64,000 nucleotides of DNA from Favolaschia claudopus (GCA_037176885.1 JAWWNJ010000066.1:1240001-1304000); one strand, 5' to 3'. Shown: positions 39,105 through 50,362, counted from the first letter of the stretch. Notes: generated from the letters alone by a model not told the origin. Numbers and translations: made by a program.

Positions 39105-41129
39105 CAAAAATTGGGTTATAAACAGGTATGATTCCCGCTCCGTCTTTGAAGAGGTATCAATTCACTGACACTGCTATAGCAACTCCATCGCAGTTGGGAC
39201 CTTGTCGAAAGCTTTGCAGCCAGTTTCTGTGCTTTGAATTTTATCGGAGGCGTCAGGTACACTTCTACTATAACCCTTGTTTTGTTCGCGTACTGACATG
39301 TATTTTCAGATCTGCGTTCTTCCTTGGGTTACTCGCTGGAGGACCAGCGGCACTATGGTAAGCCCTGTTTTCCCATATACCAGATGACACACTAAGAATT
39401 ATAGGTCGTCTTATGTCGTTACGATCTTTTTCATGCTCATAACGGCCGCGGTGCTTGCCGAGATCTGTTCTGCGCTCCCTCTTAGCGGCTCCATCTATAT
39501 CTGGGCGGCCGAAAGTGCTGGCCCCAAGTATGCCCGCTTCTTCGGCTTCGTCGTCGCCTGGTGGTCATGCACCGCTTGGATGACTTTTGCTGCAGGAAAT
39601 TGCCAGGTATTCCTCTTCCTTGTTCCTCAAAACCATCGCTGACAGAATCCCAGACCACTGCTAACTACATCGTCTCTCAACTCGCTGTATGGGAGATTGA
39701 CTACCCGGGCGGGATCACGAATGATAACGTCAAATGGCGCGCTATGATATGGGCGGTCTCGGAAGCACTTTTGGTTGTGTCGGTGGCCATCAATTATCTT
39801 CCCCCCAGGATGTATTCTGCAATCTTCCGATTCTCTATGGGCTTGATGATGCTCGACTTTTTCCTCTGTGTCATTTGGCTTCCTATTGGTGTTTCGAAGA
39901 CCTATGGGTTTCGCAGTGCTAAAGATGTCTTTACCATGACCTGTAAGTTGGATGCCTGCCAGTAATCAAATAAAAACTCACAATTATACTAGATAATGGC
40001 ACTGGCGCTCCTGCTGGCTGGAACTGGATTCTTTCATTGTAGGTCCCCTCGCTCTCGGTGATGTAAACCCCAAACTCAACTTTTTCTTAGCCTCTTCACT
40101 GCTGGGACCATGACCGGATTCGACGCCTCTGGCCACATTGCTGAAGAAACCAAAAATGCGAGGTAAATCGTGGTCTCGCTCGACCTTGGTAGAGACCTAA
40201 TCAACGTACCTCAGTGTCGTCGCGGGGAAGGGTATCCTCACAAGCGCCATAGCCACAGGCTTCTTCGGTTTCTTAACCGCAATTCTCTTCCTCTTTTGTA
40301 CCCCAGACCTCGACACCCTCTTTTCGCTTGAGGCCCCGCAACCTTTCGTGCAGATATACGCCCTTGCCCTGGGTAAAGGACCAAGCATCTTCATGACCGT
40401 CATCGCAGTCCTCGGCTTGATACTCGTGAGCGCTTTCCTTGCCTACATCTGATTACTCATCTGACTTGTAATTTCTAGAACACCAGCGTCGCCATCGTTG
40501 CCGCCTCCCGCCTCGTCTTCGCCGTCGCCCGGGACGGCGTCCTCCCTTTATCAAGCTGGATCAGCCAAGTCACCCCTGCCGGCCAACCGCAAAACGCCGT
40601 TACCGTCATATACATTTTCGCCGCATTCATCTTGTGCACGATCCTCCCTAGTCAGGTGGCGTTTACGAGTCTCGTGAGCGCAGGCGGGGTGCCGACGATT
40701 GCGGCGTATGGGCTTATTGCGTTGTTGCGCTTGACGCAGACGCCGGGGGAGTTTCAGTCGTCGTATTTCAGGCTGGGGAGGTGGGCGAGGCCGTTTTATC
40801 TTTGTACGGTGTTGTTCAATGGGTTGGTGGTTGCTGTGGGTCTTTTCTTTTCTTGTGTATTTTATGGTGGGACTGATGGAGTATGTAGGTGATGATCTCG
40901 CCTTTCCAGTTCCCTGTTAACGCGGCGAACTTCAACTTCGTGCGTTGTTATCTGGATGCCTCTCACCGTTCATCGCACTCACCAACCTTCTTCACAGGCC
41001 GTCGTGATATTCGGGGCTGTGACGATCTTTGGGATCGCTTGTTGGTATTTCACGCCAGAAGAAAAGTGGCTGCGGAGAGAGCTTGTGTTGCAGGCGTTGC
41101 AGACTGCTGATGAACCTCGGGAGGATTGA
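39105..41129 (+). CDS. Amino-acid/GABA-type permease (APC family), 5' exon not found
   Basis: About ten exons spliced by GT-AG introns of 45-60 nt. Exons read QKLGYKQ, QLHRSWDLVESFAASF and NFIGGVR, then SAFFLGLLAGGPAALW, SSYVVTIFFMLITAAVLAE, LPLSGSIYIWAAESAGPKYA, RFFGFVVAWWSCTAWMTFAA, TANYIVSQLAVWEID, a long exon with NYLPPRMYSAIFRFSMG, YNGTGAPAGWNWILS, AGTMTGFDASGHIAEETKNA, TSVAIVAASRLVFAVARDG and SVAFTSL-type helices to TPEEKWLRRELVLQALQ. These are hallmarks of the fungal APC choline/GABA/amino-acid permeases (UGA4/HNM1-like) with about twelve membrane helices; FDASGHIAEETKNA is the diagnostic loop. The N-terminal tail, normally about 40-60 aa with the start codon, has no convincing exon, so the model is partial at its 5' end. 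Plasma-membrane uptake is inferred. Confidence 0.82.
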
Positions 41130-42180
41130 TGAAGTCTCTCTCGGTGTTGGATTGAATGTTTGACGATGATTGGCGTTTTTAGGATGCTTGCTCTTTTTGG
41201 CTTCTTAGCTTGCTTGTGCCGTTACCGATTCTCTCTTTCTCTCCCCTTGTTATTATCTTTGAATGATTTCATGCCGCGTATCTAGCTTATTATATAGATA
41301 GAGGAAACACGCTATTGTCTACTTTTTCTTTCGTCTCCAAATTGTCCGCATGCTGCTGGAAGGGAATTGGAGATTGTCGGGACATGTCGGAAAACGACGG
41401 GAACTTGAGGGTGGGAACCTGGAATCACGGTCAGGTGAGCCGAACTCGCCTTTCCTCCTGCGTCCACTTTGCGCCTTCGCCTTCGTGGGCCAGTGGCCGC
41501 TCCGCCATTGCAGCATCCATATTACCGTTGACAACGATTAACGTGCTTTCGGCAGTTATCTATGCACTAGGATTGACGCGATTGGACACTGTTGAAGAAT
41601 AAGTATTGTTTCCAAGTCATAATACTCACTAGGCCGTGTATTCTTTCAGGAACATCCTCACCCCTTCAATTCAGACAGAGCTGACCAAAAGACTCAACTC
41701 GAGTCCGGGTATTGCCGCAGGGAAGGTATAAAAGCCAGCCACCTGTGACAACAGTGGCTCTCACTCTCTCCTCTACTCCCATCATCGATCATCTTTCACC
41801 TCTCAAATCGTCTTCGTCAAGCTTCGTCTTCGATATTTCTCAGCACTTGCTTGTTTCACCCAGTCTCGTATTGGCGCGTTCAGCGCGCAACATCCCAGGT
41901 ACATATTCACCCTCCTCTTCTCCATCGTAGCGAAACTAACCTCCCTTCAAGCTTATCAAGTCCGGAATCGCATGCTCTGTCGTCAGCACCCGGTCTACTC
42001 TCAATTCAGTCATCTCGCCTAGCTCATTTCGCGTCCTCGCCTAGTCGGATGGGTGTTCTGGGTCATTTGCTTCTGCTCGGTGCGTTGAACTTCCTACTCT
42101 GCACGAGTGAAGCTCACGATGGTGAGGCACTCTTTCAGCATCGCCGCCCCGCCCTTCTCGCCATCGTCGTCGTCGTCGCT
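41130..42180. other. Intergenic with TATA box and an uncertain signal-peptide ORF
   Basis: TATAAAAG at 41727-41734 is followed by CT-rich leader-like sequence. An ATG at 42049 opens MGVLGHLLLLGALNFLLCTS, which looks like a signal peptide, but the frame then enters the TCAAG repeat island and stops at 42264. It may be the first exon of a secreted lineage-specific protein. No further exon is supported. Confidence 0.35.
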
Positions 42181-42670
42181 GTCAAGACTTCAAGCGTCAA
42201 GCCTTCAAGACGCCTCATTTCTCGAGACTCTTCAAGACCTCAGGATGCTTCAAGGTTTCAATGACGCCTCAAGTTACACTTTCAAGATCGCAGCGGGAGA
42301 CTACGCATGCTCAAGACGCCTCAAGATTGCAAGCCGTGTCTCAAGCTCGACGCGCCAAGGCTTTAACTGCAAGAGGCGCCTCGACGCCTCAACCTCAAGA
42401 CCGCAAGTCGCGCTTCAAGGCTCAGCGCGTCAAGGCTTCAACTTCAAGACCTCAAACCGCGCCTTCAAGATGCGCGTAACACCTCAACTTCACCATCGCA
42501 AGACTCGCTCGACGCCTCAAGGCTTCAAGGCCTCAATCCGCGCCTTCAAACGCGCGTCAAGGCTTCAAGCCGCGTCTCGAGTGGGCGCATCAACGCTTCA
42601 ACTTCAAGGCCACAAGTCGTGTCTCAGAAGTCGGTCCATCAACTTGAACGCCCTCAAGACGGTTTGGGAT
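42181..42670. repeat. TCAAG repeat island
   Basis: About 22 copies of TCAAG in 490 bp, mostly as CTTCAAG, CCTCAAG and CGTCAAG at irregular 10-30-bp spacing, with GCGCGTCAAGGCTTCAA recurring. The bias is strictly to one strand. It is a degenerate minisatellite-like block; open frames through it give only Ser/Arg/Lys/Phe-rich peptides. The gap 42671-43297 after it holds nothing else I can support. Confidence 0.7.
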
Positions 42671-43297
42671 TTAGGGTTAGTTGCCGCGTACAAGGTGGGT
42701 GTTTCTTTCTCAGAGAAGGGTGCGAGTTCATCTCCATCCTCGTGCTCCCTTGACGTGGGCTCTGGGCTCTAGTACGCGCGCACTTGGCTTGATCTACCAT
42801 TGCGCGCCGATGCCAAATGCACGTCAAACTTGCTTTTTGTCGTTATTTTTTTCTCTCGTTCGTACTTGGCGGCTATAGTCTTGTTTGCCCTGATATATTC
42901 GATTTTTGTTGTTCTTTTCGTCTGCATGAGTTTCGCGCAAAGAGAATAACAAGACGGAGTCGGATTCAAGGGAGCAAGAGACAGAAGTATCATTAATAAA
43001 CAATCGGCACGGTATCCTAAACATTCAGAGAAGTGTGTTTGGGAGGGGAAACGTGAAGAGCAATGGGGGACTGGGCGGCGTGAGTTCATCCTCTCTATGG
43101 GGCGGCTAGCAGCGACGCTATATGCAGCCAGAGGGGAGGCCCGACGCCGACTCATGAGGGCCCAAAGCCATGCCAGGCGACCAAGTCGCCTGTGGTTCTG
43201 GAAGAGTCGAAGAAGACATTTTAACGAGGCTGTAACAATGAAGTCAATAAACGCGATAGTTGAAGTGGAAGATCGACTAACAATGGCTAAGAGCCTA

Positions 43298-43615
43298 TTA
43301 CTTGTTTGATTTCGGAACGGGACAGGGTGAGGCGCCGGAAAACCCGAAAGTCGATTGGAGGGCACCGAAAGCGGAACGATAATCTTTCTTCGCTTTGGTC
43401 TGGGTCAAAGGCGCTTGGACCGGGGTTGGGGTGCGGGTGCTAGACTTTGCGGAAGCAGATGTTTTGGGTACGGGGCTAGGCGCAGAGCCGGCGAAACCGT
43501 AGGTGGATTGGAGGGTCGCGAATGCGGCCTGGTAGTCTTTCGATTGCGTGCCGTTCAAAGGCGCGCGCGAAGAGACGGAGAGGAGGGAGGGGGTGGATTG
43601 GGTTTTAGATGACAT
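43298..43615 (-). CDS. Small protein with internal duplication
   Basis: Single exon, 105 aa, from ATG at 43615 to TAA at 43298. Two repeats of about 33 residues: APLNGTQSKDYQAAFATLQS then TYGFAGSAPSPVPK, and APLTQTKAKKDYRSAFGALQ then STFGFSGASPCPVPK. The shared core is DYxxAFxxLQSTxGFxGxxPxPVPK, separated by a Ser/Thr/Pro linker. No signal peptide and no membrane segment, so probably cytosolic. I recall similar short proteins in other mushroom genomes without a known function. The duplication itself is seen directly and argues strongly for a real gene. A TATAAAG lies about 115 bp upstream on the minus strand (43729-43735). Confidence 0.75.
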   Translation of the reverse strand: MSSKTQSTPSLLSVSSRAPLNGTQSKDYQAAFATLQSTYGFAGSAPSPVPKTSASAKSSTRTPTPVQAPLTQTKAKKDYRSAFGALQSTFGFSGASPCPVPKSNK

Positions 43616-43728
43616 TTCTGTGGGGGGGGATGCGATGAGGTGGAGATAGGTTTTTAGTAGTTGTAGTTGCTTTAGTAGCTGGCTCGAAGGCGGGTTTGTT
43701 GTTGCAAAATAAGGAAATCGAAGCCATG

Positions 43729-43735
43729 CTTTATA
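43729..43735 (-). promoter_or_regulatory. Possible TATA box of the small duplicated protein
   Basis: TATAAAG on the minus strand, about 115 bp upstream of the start codon at 43615. Confidence 0.4.
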
Positions 43736-44604
43736 AGTTCGCGGTTCAGCTGCGGTACCTTACACGCAGCCGCAGAGTTCTTTGGCACCAACTTTTTTGA
43801 ACGGAAGATCATGACGTTTGGGGCGTCCCGGATGCGCAGCTTTCCCGTTTCTGTTGTCGGGATTCAGATCTGACTCACCGGGGGGGAAACGATTGAATAC
43901 TTCGGTCCCTGCGAGTCATAGGAATGTCCAGAGTTGAGGGATCTCAGTCAGTGCGGGTCCGTTGACTTAGGACTCCGAGTCAGAGGTCGTCACGATTTCG
44001 AAAAGGTGTTTAGCGGCAGGTTCGAAATCATCCCGCGCTTTGACAGTCCGTGAAACTGCGGTCTGAGGCCACCGTGCACCATTCATCCACCATTTTTGAC
44101 AAAGTCTGCGTAGCGCGCAGCACGGATGAATTCGAATAGCCGAGCACGCCAGAGCCTGAGTTCAAAGGGCAGCGGCGCAGTTCGACGAGCGAAAAAAAAT
44201 TGGAAGACAATTGTTAGATTTCAAAGCCGCGTAATTTACAACCATGGGTCAGGGTCGAGCTCTGTAGCACAAAAGGGAGCCGTGTATACTGAGAAGCATT
44301 GGATGCGTGAGGAGGCCCCGCGACACAAGAGATCTTGAAAGTTGTCAGAGATTAGAGCAAGTGGCCATGCGCAATCAGAGATAACAAATTTTCCAACACA
44401 CTCTTGCTCCCGACTCCCATCTCTGTGCTTGTTCTGCGTCGTACATACTCAATGCCATCCTTTCCGACCATGTGTACTTCCCTTCTTCGCAGCCAGTGTC
44501 GTCAACGTCCGCGCATATGGCTACTGGGCCGCCGGCGCCGTCGTCCCGCCGCCGAGACCACATGAGCCTCTAATTGTGGCACACTCAAAAGTTGAACTGG
44601 CTTC
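43736..44604. other. Intergenic, no supported gene
   Basis: Divergent space between the small duplicated protein (-) and the pectin methylesterase (+). Only short overlapping frames; no domain. Confidence 0.45.
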
Positions 44605-46281
44605 ATGAGCGAATTGACCAACATTGAAATGCTTCTCCAACCAAATTTTCTGCTCATTATCTACCTCGTTGGCCCTTTCTTCCAGTATGCCTCAGCAACA
44701 TTTGCCAAATACGCCGCCTGCCAAAGCACATTGAAGCCAAAATCTCTCCCGACACTATTCTGTCCTGAAGGTACGTTCAATACGCTTTTCGCGTCCGCGT
44801 ACCGCTATGTATGACCCAGCCAACCAGGAACGAAATTTGTATCTCAAACAGACAGCCATGCCCATTTCACCCGCGTACAAGACGCCGTGCTTGCCCTACC
44901 GAATGATACCTCGGCCGCATTCATTTTAATAGGTGCAGGAACGTATCAAGAATCGGTGAATATATCCAGGAAAGGCCCTACGACCTTGCTGGGGCAGACA
45001 GATCATTCTGCGTCTTGTGAGTGTCCATTATCGACTGTACTCAATTCGCACCGAAATTCAGCTCACTGAAATCAGACGCGCACAACCTGGTCACGGTATT
45101 CAACACCATCTACATAAATCAAACCACACAAAACGCTAGTACTGAAGACAATGCGGACTCTGCCGTGCTAACCGTCGCGCCCAATAAATACGCTGCTTGG
45201 ACGGGCGCGGGATATTATGGGGGAACGCCAGTTCCGATACCAGATGTCCGCATCGGCGCTCTGATTCCCGCTTTCTTCTTCACTCATCCGTTTCATAATA
45301 CCAGGACTTCGGCTGCACCGATTTGAAAGCCTACAACATCAACTTCGAAAATCGCGCTGTAATACGACCTATCTCCTCTCATACCGAATCAAACACTGAT
45401 TAGTATGTGAACCGCAATAGAACAACGGCGGCGTAGGACCGGCGCTAGCCCTCGGCATCGGTTTTGCCAACGCCTCGTTCTACGCGTCAACGTTCCGCAG
45501 TATGCAGGATACGATGTTCATAGGGAAAAACGGCAGCGCTGTTTTTCGAAAGAGTCAGGTACTAGGCTCCGTGTACGTCTTCCTTCCTTGCATTCACTAT
45601 TGTTGTTGACGATACCCGTATAGCGACTACATCTATGGCTTCGGCACGGCGTATTTCGACCAGAGCTTGATTGGCTCGCGGGGGGCTGGATGGTGCATAT
45701 CGCAACCTTTGTCCCTTTGTGTCGTGTTACTGACTGAGCACTCCCCGCTCCGCATAACAGCACGACCGGATGGAAAGGCACCCCAAACTACACCAACACC
45801 TACGGCGCCTATTTCTCTCGATCCTCAATAGTCCGCTCGCCCGACGCCAATCCCTCGCTGGATCTCACCGGCTTGCAAACTCTCGGACGGCCATGGAATA
45901 ACGCTAGCGTTGTGGTGTATATGGATGTACGTTCGTTCGCGTTGTTCATCTATCTACATGCAGATAGATACATTGGCTCTGGAGACTGACGTTTCGCAAT
46001 GGCAGTCCTACATGGATATCTCCGTCAACCCTGCAGGGTTCCAAATCTGGTCACCCAGCGACCCGCGGAACGAGATGATATATTATGCGGAGGCGGGATC
46101 ATATGGTACGCTAGCTATTCATCGGAGGGTCGAGTTGAAATTATCACTTTCAGGACCCGGGTTCGACGCGTCTGCGCGCGTTTCGTTTGACCATCTCCTG
46201 ACGGAGAAGGAGGCACGTCGGAATTTCTCTGTAGAAAAGATATTCGGTGGACGGCCGACGTGGGTTGATTGGGGTTTTTGA
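44605..46281 (+). CDS. Pectin methylesterase (CE8), secreted
   Basis: Starts MSELTNIEM (44605) or the inner MLLQPNFLLIIYLVGPFF (44629), the latter a good signal peptide. Exon 1 ends at 44770; spliced exons give FCPEGTKFVSQTDSHAHFTR, VQDAVLALPNDTSAAFI, AGTYQESVNISRKGPTTLL, SAVLTVAPNKYAAWTG, DLKAYNINFENR, GPALALGIGFANASFYAS, FRSMQDTMFIG, DYIYGFGTAYF, GRPWNNASVVVYMD and a C-terminal FGGRPTWVDWGF. The two catalytic Asp (QDT and DYIYG) and the LGRPW Arg are present. The first motif (Q-A-V-A-L in most family members) is GPALAL here, so the oxyanion Gln is Pro. It removes methyl esters from plant pectin. Tail-to-tail with SUA5 across 111 bp. Confidence 0.85.
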
Positions 46282-46392
46282 GCTCGATTCTCGTTCCAAC
46301 AAAAGTCTTGGCTTGAATCAAAGCGCCGAATGCAATGGATTCAGAATGCGTTCACCTCAGGACATCTGAGCAGCAACTCACGCCGTGCAACA

Positions 46393-47637
46393 CTAACCAC
46401 TACCATTTATCTCATTAAATCGTATCCATACAGATTGTCCCGCTGCTTTCTTAACGCGATTCATCACCGCCAGTCCTTCCCGCTCCTCTTGAACCTCTTC
46501 TACAAGAATCAAATCCACACCCTGCCGTTCTAATGTAAGCAGTCCATCGAATAAAAGATGTGCGGCGACCGCAGGCTCAGCAGTGGGCCCCAGAGAAAAG
46601 CGTGTCCATTCTAGTCCATCCGTGGGCAAGACACATGTCCCCAGCCGTGAATCGTTCGGTGAGAGGATCCCAACCTTTAACGGTCGATTCCTATCGCCTG
46701 TTTCTCGTAAAGATGCGAAAAACGTGCTGCTATGCACCGATTGTTTCCCCTCAGGCGGCGGTGACGAAGTATATAGCAGATAAACCGGCACGGCAGGCGA
46801 ATAATGCCGATACTTCATCCCAGGTGTCGTCGGCGCCGCCTCCATCACCTCATCGCGATAATCCCGCCTGTGCACCATAACCCTCGCCGGCACCTGCATC
46901 TCCTCCCTTAACACGCGCTCGATATCCTCCACCGTGATACCCCCGGGACGTAACACCCGAATCGCACCATCCGCATGCAACCCGTCGACGACGGTGCTTT
47001 CTAGTCCGACACCGCACGCGCCGCCGTCGAGGATGAGGTGCACTTTGCCGTCGAGATCGCGCTGGACGTGTTCCGCGCGCGTGGGGCTGGGTTTCCCGGA
47101 GGAGTTGGCGCTGGGGGCTGCGAGGGGGGCGTTGGCGACGGCGATGAGGGCACGCGCGACGGGATGGGAGGGCATGCGGATGGCGACTGTGGGTTGATTG
47201 GCGGTGATGATCGAGGGAATGATCTGTGGGTCGCGGGGGAAGAGGAGAGTTAGCGCGCCGGGCCAGAAGTGTTTCATTAGAGCGGTGTAGGAGGGTGGGA
47301 GAGTGTAGTCCTTGGGGAGGAGGGTGTGTAGCATGGGAAATGAGGATACGTGGACAATGAGAGGGTTATCTGCGGGTCGGCCTTTCGTGGAGAATATTTT
47401 GGATGTGGCGGATTCGTTAAGTGCTACGGCGCCGAGTCCGTAGACGGTTTCGGTGGGGAAGACGACGGGTTGGAGATTGTGAATTAGGTCATGAGAGGCG
47501 GCTTCTAATACAGCTTGGGTCTCAGGTGAAGAGATGTCAGGGATTGTTGATGTTGCAGATGGAAAAGATATCGACGAAGGGTCGCATTTGAGAACCTGAG
47601 TCGACAGAGCCATCGGGCGCGTCATGGTAGAGCACAT
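46393..47637 (-). CDS. SUA5: Threonylcarbamoyl-AMP synthase SUA5
   Basis: Uninterrupted exon. Possible starts at 47637 (MCSTMTRPMALST), 47625 or 47613; the more upstream frame to 47805 has no similarity. The N-terminal YrdC domain shows LQPVVFPTETVYGLGAVAL, IFSTKGRPADNPLIVHVSS (K-x-R motif), HFWPGALTLLFP, ANQPTVAIRMPSHPVARAL and APLAAPSANSSGKPSPT. The C-terminal Sua5 domain has LRPGGITVEDIE, PGMKYRHYSPAVPVYLL, DGLLTLERQGVDLILVEEV and AVMNRVKKAAGQSVW. About 414 aa, the usual fungal length. It makes threonylcarbamoyl-AMP for the t6A modification of ANN-decoding tRNAs in cytosol and mitochondria. A nearly complete textbook match. Confidence 0.92.
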   Translation of the reverse strand: MCSTMTRPMALSTQVLKCDPSSISFPSATSTIPDISSPETQAVLEAASHDLIHNLQPVVFPTETVYGLGAVALNESATSKIFSTKGRPADNPLIVHVSSFPMLHTLLPKDYTLPPSYTALMKHFWPGALTLLFPRDPQIIPSIITANQPTVAIRMPSHPVARALIAVANAPLAAPSANSSGKPSPTRAEHVQRDLDGKVHLILDGGACGVGLESTVVDGLHADGAIRVLRPGGITVEDIERVLREEMQVPARVMVHRRDYRDEVMEAAPTTPGMKYRHYSPAVPVYLLYTSSPPPEGKQSVHSSTFFASLRETGDRNRPLKVGILSPNDSRLGTCVLPTDGLEWTRFSLGPTAEPAVAAHLLFDGLLTLERQGVDLILVEEVQEEREGLAVMNRVKKAAGQSVWIRFNEINGSG

Positions 47638-48154
47638 TCCGCGTTTCTTAAAGCCTGTTAAACAGCCTAGAGATCGAGCGCTGCGGATACTAACACGGTA
47701 GCGTACAGGCTCGATATCGCAGCGCGCTTTACGCGTCAAGGACGCGCGAGTCAGAAAGCCCTGTATGCCCTGTATGACGAACTTTTCGCAGGAGGCGCAG
47801 GTCAAACAAGGTGCCTGTAAATGCAGTAAAGCACCAACGACGCAGTTTGTGGCACTTTCTCAGCGGACTCAGCGCACAGTCGAGAGGTTGATGAGGGTGC
47901 AAGAAAAAGTTAGAGCCTGAGGGTGGCTGTGTGATAGGGCAAATCCAATCTAATCTCGCGACCAACAAGAAATGCAATTTGATTGTAGGGAACGAGTACG
48001 GTCATGTTACACATACGATTGAGCTTGCCAGTAGCAAAGGAGTGTTGGGATATTAAGTAATAAAATCCAAAAGAGTCAGTCCGCTCCTTCTCGTGGCCGT
48101 CCCCAGTAATAGAGTACTCTCTATCTTCCTTGCTTCCTTTCAGACACAAGCCTA
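47638..48154. other. Intergenic, nothing seen
   Basis: About 500 bp between the SUA5 start and the 3' end of the FHA kinase, both on the minus strand. No feature. Confidence 0.45.
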
Positions 48155-50164
48155 ATTCACGACGCGACCAGACCGCAATCGCCTCACGTCTCGTTGCACA
48201 GGCTCCGATACCAAGGCTCGAGGGGGGTTGGGGTCCATCTCTTCACCGATAACAGCCTCAACTGGGTCGAGGATGAAGTCGATGTCGTCGAATGAAACAT
48301 GATAGGGACGATGGCCCGCTAACCACGCATGCTTCAAGGTTTCGCTGGAACCGATACGGACGGCAGGATCCACAACCAGCAATTTTCTCAAAAGATCTTG
48401 AGCTTGAAAATGGTCAGATCGTCACGAATACAGACGGGCGGAGGGCGTACCTGCTTCGCTGTTATATTGCAAAACATCCCACTCAATTTTGTCCGTCCTT
48501 GGATCAAAGGGATATGCCTCTTGTATAAATTCAGGGATGAATGGATGTCGCGACGTAAGCCTGCATGAAACCGTTCGTCAGCCACGGTTCAAGAATTTTT
48601 CTGTATAAAAAAACAGACGCACAGATTGAAGATGATACACCCAAGTCCCCAGTCGTCCCACTTCCGAGACATTCGGCAGTATATGGGTTTCTCCGTACGC
48701 CCTTGAGGTTGAGATTCGGGAGCGGTGAATATGTGGTCGGTTATTATCTTGAGTCAACTCAGTCTCAAAAACATGTGCATCAAGGAAAGACACCCACCGG
48801 AAACATATTGTACGAATTTTGCACACGGGCCAACCCAAAATCAATGATCTTGATTCTTGGTTGATAGTCGAGCGTAACGAGGACGTTCTGGAGCAGGTAT
48901 GTCTGGTTGAGTGTCGGGAAGGGACTCGAGACAAGGAAAACGAACATCGAGTTTGAGATCACCATGTGAGATAAGTGCTTCGTGTATGTAAGCGACGCCG
49001 CGGCAAAGCTGGAAAGAAAGTTCTTTGGCCTGGTTTTCACCTTGCGAGAAGAAAATATGAGCATCTTAGGTGAGCCATGATAGGGGCATAAAACCTACTC
49101 AGACGGTTTCGACGCAGGAGTGTGTCGAGATTGGGGCCATCTACGAACTCAAGAACTATGTCTACGAAAGGATGCATCAATTGAAGCGTAGAGAAAGAGC
49201 CAGTAGAATACTGACCAACTGTGTTGCCGCTCATGTGGAAGAACACCTCTTGAAGCAGGACGACGTTGATATGCTCCAAATTCATGAGCGCCATAGCCTC
49301 TTGCCCAGCGCACGCGACGGTATCCATTCCATCTTCCTGGATAAGAGGAAATTTTTTAAGTACTCACAATGGCAAAGATTGATTTGAATGTAGTTTACCG
49401 CCCACGCAGTCTTGACGGCAAAGACCTGGCCGGTAGATCTCTCCATACAACGATGAACATGACCGTGTAAACCTCCTCCGAGTCGCTCGCCGACGATATA
49501 GTATCTAAAAACCGATTCATTCTTAGACCGGCCAAACGCGTGATGAAATGTGAAACCTTGGGAGAGCTTCAGACTCATGAAGTGACAGAGAACGTAAATG
49601 GACGAACGATAATCCTCTTCTTCCCCTACCACAGGCACTAGGCAGCCAAAAAAGACCGAACAGCCATCGAAGAGTCGATGAACGTTGAGACCCTCCACCT
49701 TGGCACCGTCAACCTGGAAAGAGATGAGCCAAGGGTGGGTGGCAAAGACGGAAAAGATACACACGAAGGTACCATTGGTAGTGTTATGGTCTGTGATAGT
49801 AACAACGGACATCCAATCCGACCTTCCGTTCCATTGGATGGTGGCATGGGCCTTGCCTATTAGCGTAGCATTAGAAACTCAAACAGCGCAAAAACATGGC
49901 TTGCCACTCACTAACGGCGCGACTGTCGAATTTAACGTAGTTGTCTTCTCCTCTCCCAATGTCAACGCGATGATTGATGAGGTTGATGCGGTGGACTTTG
50001 GGACCAGGGAGAAGTGGCTCGAGATAGCCCCAAACTTCGGCGATCTCGACTTTGGTGGAAGTGGAAGCAACGGGTGTGGTGTTCGTAGATTTTGGTTCGG
50101 GAAAGGATCGAGTGATGAAGGTGGGCAGGGTCATGGGAACGTCTAGATCTATGCAAGAGGTCAT
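48152..50164 (-). CDS. FHA-domain protein kinase (Chk2/Cds1-like)
   Basis: ATG at 50164 (MTSCIDLDVPMTLPTF). The FHA domain appears after splicing: HRVDIGRGEDNYVKFDSRAV joins KAHATIQWNG, giving the GR...S-x-x-H core, then DHNTTNGTF plus VDGAKVEG, the N-G-T-F-V signature. The kinase domain follows: RYYIVGERLGGGLHGHVH (glycine loop), VFAVKTAW (ATP lysine), GQEAMALMNLEHIN (helix C), DIVLEFVDGPNLDTLL, HGDLKLDNVL, IIDFGLARVQNS, FTAPESQPQGRTEKP, KWDDWGLGCIIFNL, then HPFIPEFIQEAYPFDP and LLRKLLVVDPAVRIGS. It ends GRVVN at 48152. The FHA-kinase order is that of checkpoint kinases Rad53, Cds1 and Chk2, which read damage phosphorylation. Catalytic HRD is HGD here; DFG and APE remain. About ten exons. 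Confidence 0.8.
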
Positions 50165-50362
50165 GATCAAGTCAGTTTTTTATTTGGCCTGTTGTATGGC
50201 ACGCGTTTTATATCACGAGCGCTTTGGCCACGCTGCCTCCAAATAATGATAATCGCTTTAGAAAATCGCTTTGACGCGAACTGCGAACTCTTTTGACAAT
50301 GACGGTAATCAACAAGGGCTTTGATTGTCCAGTACTCACTAAATATGGAAAGAGGCATTTGT

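Noticed and set aside
42107..42772. 221-codon frame through the TCAAG island
   Set aside because: Kept open by the repeat, which lacks stop-forming words in this frame; no evidence for translation.
49871..49960. FHA domain lacking its His (S-E-W-Q)
   Set aside because: That reading runs through an intron; splicing at GTGAGT to TAATAG restores S-K-A-H, so the FHA core is normal.
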